Notes under the pieces: generated by a model | Database searches by the model: none | What the model saw: only the letters and a program-made list of their open reading frames with translations | Told to the model about the DNA's origin: nothing | In this document: one piece after another, positions 32,266-39,978 of the stretch | Numbering within the stretch: the first letter of the stretch is position 1 | Layout of the letters: every line of letters starts with the position of its first letter | Origin: a virus | Virus record (IMG/VR): IMGVR_UViG_3300032331_001137 | Location: 1 to 39,978 of that record | Strand: one strand, 5' to 3' | Length of the DNA: 39,978 nucleotides | Made by a program: the position numbers and the translations under genes

Positions 32266-32424
32266 TTATTTGTTGAATGATGCAATCCACTCGAGCAATG
32301 CGTCTTTAGCTTCGCGTTTAGACAATCCTAGGTCGCGCTCAAGATACGCGCTCGCGCCCCACATATTGGTTACCCCACTATCGCGTAGGTCGTTTAGATA
32401 TTTAAAAATGTTTTCTTTTGTCAT
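32266..32424 (-). CDS. 52-residue small phage protein with shared leader
   Basis: ATG 32424 to TAA 32266. The sequence ENIFKYLNDLRDSGVTNMWG, then YLERDLGLSKREAKDALLEW, is familiar from small phage proteins with a helix-rich, HTH-like pattern in which a Leu-Ser-Lys-Arg-Glu turn precedes the last helix; function unknown. It is preceded by the shared leader and, upstream of that, by the hairpin at 32441-32458. Confidence 0.7.
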   Translation of the reverse strand: MTKENIFKYLNDLRDSGVTNMWGASAYLERDLGLSKREAKDALLEWIASFNK

Positions 32425-32440
32425 GTTGTTCCCCTTAATT

Positions 32441-32458
32441 GCCCCGCTTGCGCGGGGC
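32441..32458. terminator. GC-rich hairpin between two minus-strand genes
   Basis: GCCCCGC (32441-32447) pairs with GCGGGGC (32452-32458). In minus-strand RNA the loop is GCAA, a stable GNRA tetraloop, and no T-run follows, so an attenuator or processing role fits. In the plus direction TTTGTTGTT follows and it could terminate stray rightward transcripts. Confidence 0.5.
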
Positions 32459-32465
32459 TTTGTTG

Positions 32466-32663
32466 TTACTCTGATTTGCCAATTAATTTGCCGAACTGTT
32501 CCAGAACGCTTTGCTTCGTGCCGGTCAATCCGAACTCTTTTTTAACCAACGCATAAACTGATATGCGGGAATGTTTCATTCCTTTGGTCTCGAGCTTTAA
32601 CATTTGATACATAGCGAGCAAACGATACATTTGTATCGACTCAGGGTTATCTAATACTTGCAT
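32466..32663 (-). CDS. Small hypothetical protein, first gene of the four-leader cluster region
   Basis: 65 residues from ATG 32663 (MQVLDNPESIQMYRLLAMYQ), with AGGAAAC upstream. Helical; the HSRISVYALVKKEFGLTGTK stretch could be a small DNA-binding helix pair. It is the first minus-strand gene after the divergent region, and two TACAAT-like boxes lie at 32712-32717 and 32741-32746 upstream without good -35 boxes. Confidence 0.6.
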   Translation of the reverse strand: MQVLDNPESIQMYRLLAMYQMLKLETKGMKHSRISVYALVKKEFGLTGTKQSVLEQFGKLIGKSE

Positions 32664-32706
32664 GATGTTTCCTAGTAGGTTTGTGTCTTGCACTATTACA
32701 AGACAA

Positions 32707-32721
32707 TGTGATTGTATCACA
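32707..32721. promoter_or_regulatory. Perfect palindrome upstream of the 32466-32663 gene
   Basis: TGTGATTGTATCACA: 6-bp arms with a 3-base centre. It covers a TACAAT-like -10 box on the minus strand, so it may be an operator; its arms resemble a CRP-type half site, but the spacing is too short for CRP. Confidence 0.5.
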
Positions 32722-33120
32722 TATACCTACAACGTCCTACATTGTATTTGGTTTACTTATTTATCTAAGTACTTTCCCTAATACAACAGCAATGATAAAT
32801 CTCCCAGGTGAATCACTATCTATCTAATGTTTATCTAGCTTAGCTCTAGCTCTAACTATCATCGCTATCCATGGCAAGCCCCACCAACAATGCGCCACCT
32901 AGCCCGCCCCGCCACCCCCACCCCCCGAAACCACGTTTGGAGTCCCTATAGATTTATATACACTGTAATATGCACAACCAATCCCAATTTTTATAGCCCC
33001 CCCCCCCTATCTAAAAAGTTAGCGACCACTAACCACCCCAATATATAAAACACCCCCCATCACTAAATATTTTTGTGCACCCCCTACCCCTATATATTTT
33101 TTTGTAATACACTGCGCGAC
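32722..33120. other. Non-coding divergent region between early and late genes
   Basis: About 400 bases with no credible gene. The left part is AT-rich with repeated CTAGCTCTA and TATCTA units; the centre and right are strongly C-rich on the plus strand (including eleven Cs at 32997-33007) mixed with TATATA runs. Two similar blocks, CACTGTAATATGCAC (about 32960-32974) and TTTGTAATACACTGC (about 33102-33116), could be late-promoter elements. Its place beside the terminase small subunit makes it a candidate packaging site. Confidence 0.45.
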
Positions 33121-33732
33121 ATGACGATTGTTGTAATTCCATCGGAAATTGACGTGCCTTTGATCCACGAGGTCGAAGGTTCTGCTGTAGATATTGCACA
33201 GAGAGCTAAAGCATTCTTTAAAACCGCCGAGTTTTTAGACGATGCGGACGCCGTACTTATTGTGGACAAAAAAGCGCGAGATGAATCCCGTGCCATGTTT
33301 ACGGAAAGCGAGAATGCGCCAGCAGTGCCATCCACTTCAGGTGTTGCACTGCACTTAAAAGCACTAATTACACAGTATGACCACCAGATTTTGGACTCAA
33401 ACATCCAGGCGCGTAACTACTTAGTGAACAGATTGCTTGAAATTAGTGACCCAGAAGGGCCTGCTAAGGTTGCAGAGCAGCTTAGAGCTTTGGAATTAAT
33501 GGGTAAAGTGAGCGAAATTGGGCTGTTTACCGAGCGAGTTGAGGTCACAATCAACAATAAGTCCACAGAAGAGCTGGAACTTGAGCTTGTGAACACATTA
33601 TCCAAGTACATGGGTAACGCCATCGTAGTAGACACCAAAGAAGATGCTGTTTTAGGTATAGATTTGGACGAAGAACTAGGCCGCGTGCCTAAAACGGAAC
33701 AAAAAAGTGCACAAACCCAACAATTTGAGTAA
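33121..33732 (+). CDS. terS: Terminase small subunit (putative)
   Basis: 203 residues from ATG 33121 (MTIVVIPSEIDVPLI); the frame extends upstream only through non-ATG codons. There is no Shine-Dalgarno; the leader ends TAATACACTGCGCGAC. Middle helices (LHLKALITQYDHQILDSNIQ, EQLRALELMGKVSEIGLF) and a C-terminal acidic tail fit a small DNA-recognition subunit, and the gene stands eight bases before the large subunit. Assignment is mainly from position; sequence similarity to known small terminases is not obvious. Confidence 0.65.
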   Translation: MTIVVIPSEIDVPLIHEVEGSAVDIAQRAKAFFKTAEFLDDADAVLIVDKKARDESRAMFTESENAPAVPSTSGVALHLKALITQYDHQILDSNIQARNYLVNRLLEISDPEGPAKVAEQLRALELMGKVSEIGLFTERVEVTINNKSTEELELELVNTLSKYMGNAIVVDTKEDAVLGIDLDEELGRVPKTEQKSAQTQQFE

Positions 33733-33740
33733 ATAACCGC

Positions 33741-35276
33741 ATGAATACACCAGTCAAGACAAAATTGACGGATTTCACGGTGGCGGAGATTGAACAAGCC
33801 ATCAAAAATGCGCCGGCTACTGCAAAGATGCAGATTTCTGCGCTCAAAAACGAGCTAAACCTACGCAAAGAGCGTACCCAGGCACAGGGCAGCTTCATGT
33901 CTTTTGTGGGAAAGGTGTGGCCAAACTTTATCCATGGTCGGCATCACGCCAAGATGGCTGCGGCGTTTGAGCGTGTGGCCAGAGGCGAGGTAAAGCGCTT
34001 GATTATCAATATGCCGCCTCGCCATACAAAGTCTGAGTTTGCCTCTTACCTTTTGCCGGCTTGGTTTCTGGGAAATTTCCCCGGAAAGAAAGTCATCCAG
34101 ACCAGCCACACGGCTGAACTTGCGGTGGGTTTTGGACGTAAGGTGCGTAACTTGGTGGATATGCCCATCTACCAGGAAGTATTCCCAGAGTTAGAACTTC
34201 AGGCCGATTCAAAGGCTGCTGGCCGCTGGAACACCAGCAAGGGCGGTGACTATTTTGCGATTGGTGTGGGGGGAGCCGTGACTGGTAAAGGTGCGGACTT
34301 GCTCATCATTGATGACCCGCACTCAGAGCAAGAAGCCGCCCTGTCAGAGACAAACCCAGAGATTTACGATAAAGCCTACGAGTGGTACACGTCCGGTCCT
34401 AGGCAGCGTCTGCAGCCTGGCGGGGCCATCGTGGTTGTGATGACTAGATGGTCAAAAAAAGACTTGACGGGTCAGGTACTCAAAGCTGCAGCGCAGCGCT
34501 CGGGTGAGGAGTGGGAAGTAATTGAGTTTCCTGCCATCATGCCCTCGGGTTTGCCTCTGTGGCCAGAGTTCTGGAGCTTGGTTGAACTGGAAGCTTTGCG
34601 CCAAGAGTTGCCCAACTCTAAGTGGATGGCGCAGTATATGCAGCAGCCGACATCTGATGCGTCGGCCATTATTAAGCGGGAGTGGTGGCAGATATGGCAG
34701 GAGGAGTCACCCCCATACTGTGACTTCCTGATCCAGTCATGGGATACGGCGTTTCTAAAAACGGAGCGGGCTGACTACTCTGCGTGCACAACGTGGGGCG
34801 TGTTCTACCAGCCAGACGATACGGGCATAAACCAAGCCAATATTATTTTGCTCAACGCGTTCAAAAAGCGGATGGAGTTCCCGGAATTGAAGCAGCGGGC
34901 GATGCAGGAGTACAAAGAGTGGAACCCAGATGCAACAATTATTGAAGCTAAAGCTGCGGGTTCTCCACTTATTTTTGAGTTAAGAGCGATGGGTATACCC
35001 GTGCAGGAGTTCACACCAAGCAAAGGTAACGATAAAATTGCACGACTTAATGCAGTGGCTGATATATTTGCATCCGGACGTGTTTGGGTGCCTAATACAC
35101 ACTGGGCCGAGGAGTTAGTCGATGAGGTCGCGTCGTTCCCGTCCGGGGAGCATGATGACTTGGTGGACTCTACCTCGCAAGCGCTCTTAAGATTTAGACG
35201 TGGGGGCTTTATCCGACTGGCATCAGATGAGCCGGATGAGCCAAGAGAATTCAGACGCAAAGTCGCGTACTACTGA
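33741..35276 (+). CDS. terL: Terminase large subunit
   Basis: 511 residues. ATPase: MPPRHTKSE (91-99) is the adapted Walker A, LLIIDDPHS (187-195) the Walker B, with Gly-Lys-Gly upstream (TGKGAD). Nuclease: SWDTAF (333-338), IEAKAAG (401-407) and HDDLVDS (471-477) supply the acidic metal-binding residues of the RNase H-like domain. It drives DNA into the procapsid and cuts concatemers. It lies between the small subunit and portal, the usual order. Confidence 0.95.
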   Translation: MNTPVKTKLTDFTVAEIEQAIKNAPATAKMQISALKNELNLRKERTQAQGSFMSFVGKVWPNFIHGRHHAKMAAAFERVARGEVKRLIINMPPRHTKSEFASYLLPAWFLGNFPGKKVIQTSHTAELAVGFGRKVRNLVDMPIYQEVFPELELQADSKAAGRWNTSKGGDYFAIGVGGAVTGKGADLLIIDDPHSEQEAALSETNPEIYDKAYEWYTSGPRQRLQPGGAIVVVMTRWSKKDLTGQVLKAAAQRSGEEWEVIEFPAIMPSGLPLWPEFWSLVELEALRQELPNSKWMAQYMQQPTSDASAIIKREWWQIWQEESPPYCDFLIQSWDTAFLKTERADYSACTTWGVFYQPDDTGINQANIILLNAFKKRMEFPELKQRAMQEYKEWNPDATIIEAKAAGSPLIFELRAMGIPVQEFTPSKGNDKIARLNAVADIFASGRVWVPNTHWAEELVDEVASFPSGEHDDLVDSTSQALLRFRRGGFIRLASDEPDEPREFRRKVAYY

Positions 35277-35284
35277 GGTAAAAA

Positions 35285-37813
35285 ATGGCTATTGATAAAG
35301 CACTGTACCAAGCACCCCAAGGACTTGATGCCCTGGCGGAAGAGCCAATGCTCGAGATTGAAATGGAGCCGGAAACGGAAGTCACGGAGCTAGAAGTTGA
35401 TCTAGGTCCTGTGGCACCCAATATGGACGATTCGTTTGATGATAATCTTGCCGAATATTTGGGTGAGGATGTGCTTGAGGAACTTGCCAGTGAATTGGCC
35501 AGTGACTTTGATGATGACGTTGGTAGCCGCAAAGACTGGATGCAGACTTATGTAGATGGTCTGGAACTCTTAGGAATGAAGATTGAAGAGCGCACTGAGC
35601 CCTGGGAAGGCGCTTGTGGGGTGTACCATCCACTTTTGTCTGAAGCGCTGGTTAAGTTTCAAGCTGAGACCATGATGAGCACATTCCCCGCTGCGGGACC
35701 CGTTAAGACTCAGATTATTGGTAAAGAAACACCCGAGAAAAAAGCGGCGGCTGTTCGTGTGCAAGATGACATGAACTACCAGTTAACAGACGTGATGACT
35801 GAGTTCCGTCCCGAGCACGAGCGGATGTTGTGGGGCTTGGGTCTGTCTGGTAATGCGTTCAAAAAAGTCTATTACGACCCGCACATGGAGCGTCAGATCT
35901 CTCTGTTTGTGCCGGCGGAAGATTTGGTTGTGCCCTACGGTGCCAGTAACTTAGAGACTTCTGAGCGTGTCACGCACGTGATGCGTAAGACCGAGAATGA
36001 GTTGCGCCGTCTGCAGGTCGCTGGGTTTTACCGTGATGTTGACTTAGGCGAGCCAGACAATGTGCTCGATGAAGTTGAGAAGAAGATCGCAGAGAAGATG
36101 GGCTTCAGAGCTACATCGGATAACCGCTACAAACTTCTTGAGATGAGTGTGGACTTGGACCTGCCTGGTTACGAGCACGAGGAAGATGGGGAACCCACTG
36201 GCATCAAGCTGCCATACATCGTGACGTTGGAAAAAGGTTCAAACAAAGTTTTGGCCGTACGCCGCAACTGGGAGCCCGATGATGAGACCTATCAGAAACG
36301 ACAACACTACGTACACTACGGATACGTTCCTGGATTTGGCTTCTACTATTTTGGCCTCATACACCTTATCGGGGCTTTTGCTAAGTCAGGCACTTCTCTT
36401 ATTCGTCAGCTTGTCGATGCTGGTACGCTAAGTAACTTGCCTGGTGGCTTTAAAGCTCGTGGTCTTCGTGTAAAGGGAGACGATACACCGATTGCCCCTG
36501 GAGAGTGGCGAGATGTTGACGTGCCAAGCGGTACTATTCGCGACAACTTGTTGCCCCTGCCGTACAAGGAACCTAGCCAGACGCTAATGGCGTTGCTGGG
36601 TCAAATTGTGGATGAAGGACGCCGTTTTGCCAACACCGCTGATCTGCAGATTAGCGATATGTCTGGGCAGGCTCCAGTGGGCACCACACTGGCTATCCTT
36701 GAGCGTACGCTTAAAGTGATGAGTGCTGTTCAAGCGCGCATTCACTACTCGATGAAGCAAGAGCTAAAACTCTTGAAGGGCATCATCGCTGCATATACGC
36801 CAGAGGACTACGATTACGAGCCCACTGAAGGCTCACGCAAAGCCAAGCGCAGCGACTACGACAACGTGGATGTAATACCAGTGTCAGATCCTAATGCGTC
36901 AACCATGGCGCAGAAGATTGTGCAGTATCAAGCTGTGATGCAGTTGGCTCAGCAGTCCCCACAACTCTACAATATGCCGCTCTTACATCGTCAGATGTTG
37001 GACGTGCTGGGTATCAAGGACGCACAAAAACTTGTGCCAATGGATGAGGATCAGAAACCTACAGATCCAGTGTCAGAGAACCAGAACGTACTGATGATGA
37101 AGCCAGTCAAAGCGTTTATGTACCAAGACCACCAGTCACACATCATGGTGCATATGTCTGCGATGCAAGATCCCAAGATCATGTCGCTCTTGCAGAACAA
37201 CCCAATGGCTCAGCAGTTGCAAGGCGCAATGATGGCGCACATCAATGAGCATTTAGGCTTTGAGTATCGCAAACAAATTGAGCAGCAGTTGGGTATGAGT
37301 CTGCCCCCACAAAAAGACGAGTCAGGCGAAGACATCAACATGGATCCAGAAGTCGAAGCACGTTTGGCTCCCCTGCTGGCACAAGCGGCACAACGCCTGC
37401 TGGCTGGCAATATGCAGCAGCAAGCTCAATCTAAAGCTCAACAGCAAGCCCAAGATCCGCTGGTTCAGTTGCAGCAGCAAGAGTTGCAAATCAAACAAGG
37501 CGACTTGCAGCGTAAGGTGGCCAAGGATCAGACCGATGCACAGCTCAAACAAGCGCAGTTGGGCCTGGAAGCGCAGCGTCAAAAAGTTGATGCGCTTAAA
37601 TCCGTGACGCAGATGCAGAACGACAAACAGAAAAACATGATTGCCACAGGCGTTGACGTGCTTAAACACTTGTCGGATAAACAACATGGCAAGTCTGGCC
37701 AAGAACGTGACCACGAGCATCAAGGCCAGCAACAAGAGCGCAATCATTTAAGTCAAGGACTACAAGCAGTCTTGAACAAGAAACGTGAAACACCTACAAC
37801 CAAGGAAGAGTAA
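35285..37813 (+). CDS. Portal protein
   Basis: 842 residues. An acidic, disordered N-terminus (about 1-75) precedes the portal core: KDWMQTYVDGLELLGMKIEE, PWEGACGVYHPLLSEALVKF, and a long helical stem and clip. DISFSMSGQAPVG-type segment (near 455-465) precedes the C-terminal helix region. From about 705 on the sequence is very Gln-rich (QQQAQSKAQQQAQ, LQQQELQIKQGDLQ), a coiled-coil crown. It resembles large portals of podoviruses. GAGGT precedes the ATG. Confidence 0.9.
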   Translation: MAIDKALYQAPQGLDALAEEPMLEIEMEPETEVTELEVDLGPVAPNMDDSFDDNLAEYLGEDVLEELASELASDFDDDVGSRKDWMQTYVDGLELLGMKIEERTEPWEGACGVYHPLLSEALVKFQAETMMSTFPAAGPVKTQIIGKETPEKKAAAVRVQDDMNYQLTDVMTEFRPEHERMLWGLGLSGNAFKKVYYDPHMERQISLFVPAEDLVVPYGASNLETSERVTHVMRKTENELRRLQVAGFYRDVDLGEPDNVLDEVEKKIAEKMGFRATSDNRYKLLEMSVDLDLPGYEHEEDGEPTGIKLPYIVTLEKGSNKVLAVRRNWEPDDETYQKRQHYVHYGYVPGFGFYYFGLIHLIGAFAKSGTSLIRQLVDAGTLSNLPGGFKARGLRVKGDDTPIAPGEWRDVDVPSGTIRDNLLPLPYKEPSQTLMALLGQIVDEGRRFANTADLQISDMSGQAPVGTTLAILERTLKVMSAVQARIHYSMKQELKLLKGIIAAYTPEDYDYEPTEGSRKAKRSDYDNVDVIPVSDPNASTMAQKIVQYQAVMQLAQQSPQLYNMPLLHRQMLDVLGIKDAQKLVPMDEDQKPTDPVSENQNVLMMKPVKAFMYQDHQSHIMVHMSAMQDPKIMSLLQNNPMAQQLQGAMMAHINEHLGFEYRKQIEQQLGMSLPPQKDESGEDINMDPEVEARLAPLLAQAAQRLLAGNMQQQAQSKAQQQAQDPLVQLQQQELQIKQGDLQRKVAKDQTDAQLKQAQLGLEAQRQKVDALKSVTQMQNDKQKNMIATGVDVLKHLSDKQHGKSGQERDHEHQGQQQERNHLSQGLQAVLNKKRETPTTKEE

Positions 37814-38001
37814 TGGACATCATTGACGTACTGGTAAAGCAATCTGACGAGAAGGTTGCTCAACTTAGAGACTACTTGGCCGAGGGCCGGGTAGAAAACT
37901 TTGAGGAGTACAAGAAACTCTGCGGCGAGATCAAGGGTCTGCTCACTGCACGAGGATATGCACTAGACCTGCAACAAACCATGGAGAACGCGGATGACTA
38001 G
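37813..38001 (+). CDS. Small helical protein of the head cluster
   Basis: 62 residues; start overlaps the portal stop (TAATG). Helices VKQSDEKVAQLRDYLAEG and YKKLCGEIKGLLTARGYALD suggest a small coiled dimer. Similar short genes follow portals in several phage groups, role unknown. It overlaps the next gene by 8 nt. Confidence 0.7.
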   Translation: MDIIDVLVKQSDEKVAQLRDYLAEGRVENFEEYKKLCGEIKGLLTARGYALDLQQTMENADD

Positions 38002-38422
38002 TTCCATCCTGTTGGCTACAGACGCCAACAACCCGCAAGTTGTCGGAGCCTACAACTTTACTGCCACCGCAGAGGAGAAAGGCAAACAACTACCTAAGCC
38101 GTCAGGCTATCGAATTCTTTGCGCCATCCCAGAGGCGGAGAAAGAATTTGAAGACAGTGAAATTGGCTTGATTAAAGCTGATGAAACCATGCGCAACGAA
38201 GAGACACTCACAACCGTCTTGTTTGTTGTTGATATGGGTCCAGACTGCTATATGGACGAAAAACGGTTTCCAAATGGGCCCTGGTGTAAACAAGGTGATT
38301 TTGTTCTTGTGCGCCCCCATGCAGGTACCCGCTTAGTCATTCATGGTCGGGAATTTCGCATCATTAACGACGATTCCGTAGAAGGAACTGTTGATGATCC
38401 CCGTGGTATTAAACGCAAATAA
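37994..38422 (+). CDS. GroES-like co-chaperonin
   Basis: 142 residues. The GroES layout is visible from about residue 34: PKPSGYRILCAIP, then EIGLIKADETMRNEET in place of the mobile loop, LFVVDMGPDCYM, WCKQGDFVLVRPHAGTRLVI, and REFRIINDDSVEGTV. GroES-like phage proteins (T4 gp31 is the known example) make a wider cap on host GroEL so that the capsid protein can fold. The location just before scaffold and capsid fits this role. The loop lacks the typical IVL triplet of host GroES, so it may engage GroEL differently. Confidence 0.75.
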   Translation: MTSSILLATDANNPQVVGAYNFTATAEEKGKQLPKPSGYRILCAIPEAEKEFEDSEIGLIKADETMRNEETLTTVLFVVDMGPDCYMDEKRFPNGPWCKQGDFVLVRPHAGTRLVIHGREFRIINDDSVEGTVDDPRGIKRK

Positions 38423-38433
38423 AGGAGTACAAA

Positions 38434-39402
38434 ATGCCTGAATTTGAAAAAGACGAATTTAAGTTTCCGGACGAGGTTGCGGAAAAAGGTAAGTCAGCGG
38501 ACAAAGAGCCAGAGTTTGAGATCGAGGTAGAGGATGACACCCCTGCGCAAGATCGAGGCCGTGAGCCAATGCCTAAACCTCTAGTTGAAGAACTAGAGAA
38601 AGATGAGCTTGATAAGTATGACGATGAAGTCAAGACCAAGCTTAAACAAATGCGTAAAGTCTGGCACGATGAACGCCGAGAAAAAGAATCGGCCCAACGT
38701 GAACAGCAAGAGACTTTAAACGTAGCACAGCGCCTGTTGCAAGAGAACAAGCGCATTAAAAGCATTCTTACGAATGGTGAAAAAGAGTACATTGCAACTG
38801 TACAAAATGCCGCCAACATGGAGTTGGAAATGGCAAAGCGGGCATACCGTGAGGCATATGACGCAGGCGATACTGACAAAGTTATCGAAGCGCAACAGGC
38901 TTTACAAAATGCTAATTACAAAATAATGCAGGTAAAAAACTTTAAGTTACCCCCTTTACAAGAGGAAGAATTTGAAGTACAACCGCGTCAAGAGCAACGA
39001 CAACCTGTTCCCAGGCCCGACAACAAGGCTGAAGATTGGCAAAACCGCAATTCGTGGTTTGGCAAAAACAGGGGGATGACCGCATATGCTTTGGGTGTTC
39101 ATGAAGACCTGAAAGACAACGGCGTACCAGTTGGCTCGGACGAATATTATTCGGAATTGGACAAAACAATCCGGCAAAGGTTTCCAGAAGTCTTTCAAAG
39201 ACAACCGGCACCAAATGAATCAACGGCTAGAACTGAACCTGCTAGACCAAAACCTAGCACAGTAGTAGCCCCGGTAGCTCGAAGCACATCTCCAAACAAG
39301 GTGAAACTCAAGCAGAGCCAGTTGAATACAATTAAAAAATTAGGAATTACTCCCGAACAATACGTGAAAGAGTTCCTGAAAGTGGAGGCCCAAAATGGCT
39401 GA
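38434..39402 (+). CDS. Scaffolding protein (putative)
   Basis: 322 residues. Acidic N-terminus (EKDEFKFPDEV), a long charged coiled coil at about 75-160 (RREKESAQREQQETLNVAQR and MELEMAKRAYREAYDAGD), a Gln/Pro/Arg linker, and a basic C-terminal helix-turn-helix (KVKLKQSQLNTIKKLGI, then TPEQYVKEFLKVE). This is typical of a scaffold whose C-terminus binds capsid protein. AAAGGAG precedes the ATG. It overlaps the next gene by 8 nt. Confidence 0.75.
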   Translation: MPEFEKDEFKFPDEVAEKGKSADKEPEFEIEVEDDTPAQDRGREPMPKPLVEELEKDELDKYDDEVKTKLKQMRKVWHDERREKESAQREQQETLNVAQRLLQENKRIKSILTNGEKEYIATVQNAANMELEMAKRAYREAYDAGDTDKVIEAQQALQNANYKIMQVKNFKLPPLQEEEFEVQPRQEQRQPVPRPDNKAEDWQNRNSWFGKNRGMTAYALGVHEDLKDNGVPVGSDEYYSELDKTIRQRFPEVFQRQPAPNESTARTEPARPKPSTVVAPVARSTSPNKVKLKQSQLNTIKKLGITPEQYVKEFLKVEAQNG

Positions 39403-39847
39403 AGATCAAAAACTTACAAGAGAGTTAACAACACGTGAGGTACAGGAACGCCCCAAGCAGTGGATGCTTCCTGAAATGTTGCCCGAGCCCGACAAGCAGG
39501 CCGGCTACAACTACCGCTGGATTCGTGTCTCGACGTTAAATAACGCAGACCCACGCAACTTATCGGCCAAACTCCGAGAAGGTTGGGAACCCGTTGCACT
39601 CGAGGAACAACCCAAATTTAGACTGTTAGCTGATCCCAATAGTCGCTTCCGCGAAAACATTGAGATTGGTGGATTGTTACTTTGCAAAACCCCTTCTGAT
39701 TTTGTTGCCCAGCGAAGCCAACACTTTGCTAAACAAACACAAGCTCAGACGGACGCTGTAGATAACAGTTTCATGCGTCAAAGTGATGCGAGGATGCCCC
39801 TCTTCCAAGAGCGTAAATCCTCAAGTAGCTTTGGCAAAGGTACTTAA
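39395..39847 (+). CDS. Head-cluster protein, unknown function
   Basis: 150 residues. The core NYRWIRVSTLNNADPRNLSA, then KLREGWEPVALEEQP and ENIEIGGLLLCKTPSDFV, resembles a small protein found before the capsid gene in several phage genomes; function not established. A C-terminal tail is Ser/Gln-rich. Lies between scaffold and the capsid gene, so it may be an assembly or decoration factor. Confidence 0.7.
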   Translation: MAEDQKLTRELTTREVQERPKQWMLPEMLPEPDKQAGYNYRWIRVSTLNNADPRNLSAKLREGWEPVALEEQPKFRLLADPNSRFRENIEIGGLLLCKTPSDFVAQRSQHFAKQTQAQTDAVDNSFMRQSDARMPLFQERKSSSSFGKGT

Positions 39848-39867
39848 ATCTTTTATAGGAGTCTTAA

Positions 39868-39978
39868 ATGGCTTATCCCGTTATCTCGGCCCCTTACGGC
39901 CTAAAACCGATCAATCTGATCGGAGGTCAGGTATTTGCGGGTTCTACTCGTGATTACCCGATCACTAACGGTTACTCT
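39868..39978 (+). CDS. Likely major capsid protein, 5' part only
   Basis: ATG 39868 with AGGAG upstream; open to the window end (37 residues). MAYPVISAPYGLKPINLIGG continues through a Thr/Arg/Pro segment. The start resembles capsid-protein N-termini that begin with an APYGLKP stretch, and the gene follows scaffold. Too little is visible to assign firmly; it could be another structural protein. Confidence 0.55.
   Translation, partial: MAYPVISAPYGLKPINLIGGQVFAGSTRDYPITNGYS

Noticed and set aside
32707-32721. CRP binding site at the TGTGAT...ATCACA palindrome
   Set aside because: CRP half sites are separated by six bases; here only three separate the arms, so another regulator is more likely.

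Overview
The window is a large part of a tailed double-stranded DNA phage genome (Caudoviricetes), probably short-tailed (podovirus-like) and uncultured. The evidence is a terminase, portal, GroES-like protein, scaffold and capsid-start cluster at the right end, a cluster of ejection-type internal virion proteins at the left end, and a replication block of opposite orientation between them. Shine-Dalgarno sites and TTGACA/TATAAT-type promoters fit a bacterial, probably proteobacterial, host, but nothing here fixes the host. Both ends stop inside late genes, so the missing part should hold the capsid, tail and probably lysis genes. I recognised no integrase, RNA polymerase, holin or endolysin.

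Layout: (1) 2-9999, plus strand: a structural gene open to the left edge, a GNAT-like protein, a Gly/Gln-rich protein, a transglycosylase-domain protein and a 1920-residue polyvalent protein with an HExxH motif and an LPD38-like segment. (2) 9999-10025: a terminator for the minus strand. (3) 10068-22165, minus strand: primase-helicase, HTH protein, probable ssDNA-binding protein, SNF2-type helicase, HNH-like protein, Cas4-like nuclease, a sigma-region-4 protein, family A DNA polymerase and a GT60-like glycosyltransferase fused to a methyltransferase. (4) 22162-29289, minus strand: a chain of about two dozen small genes, mostly joined by ATGA overlaps, including DUF3310, VRR-NUC, winged-helix and zinc-ribbon proteins and several reading frames under 60 codons. 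(5) 29290-33120: regulatory-rich accessory region with strong minus-strand promoters, a ribbon-helix-helix protein, an iteron-like AT-rich candidate origin, a family of 31-bp repeats each followed by a hairpin, a Gp88-like cysteine-rich gene lying between two repeat pairs, four genes with an identical 16-nt leader, and a C-rich non-coding divergent region. (6) 33121-39978, plus strand: terminase small and large subunits, portal, small protein, GroES-like protein, scaffold, a head-region protein and the start of a likely capsid gene.

Working model: near-consensus promoters around 29.3-31.3 kb and one at 14.8 kb drive the minus-strand genes early, and several carry CTTGACA-n-TGTCAAG-type palindromes on the -35 box, suggesting repression by a phage DNA-binding protein (the RHH or HTH product). 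Primase-helicase, Pol A, ssDNA-binding candidate, SNF2 helicase and three nuclease-fold proteins replicate and recombine the genome. The sigma-region-4 protein is a candidate switch for late plus-strand transcription. These regulatory links are inferences.
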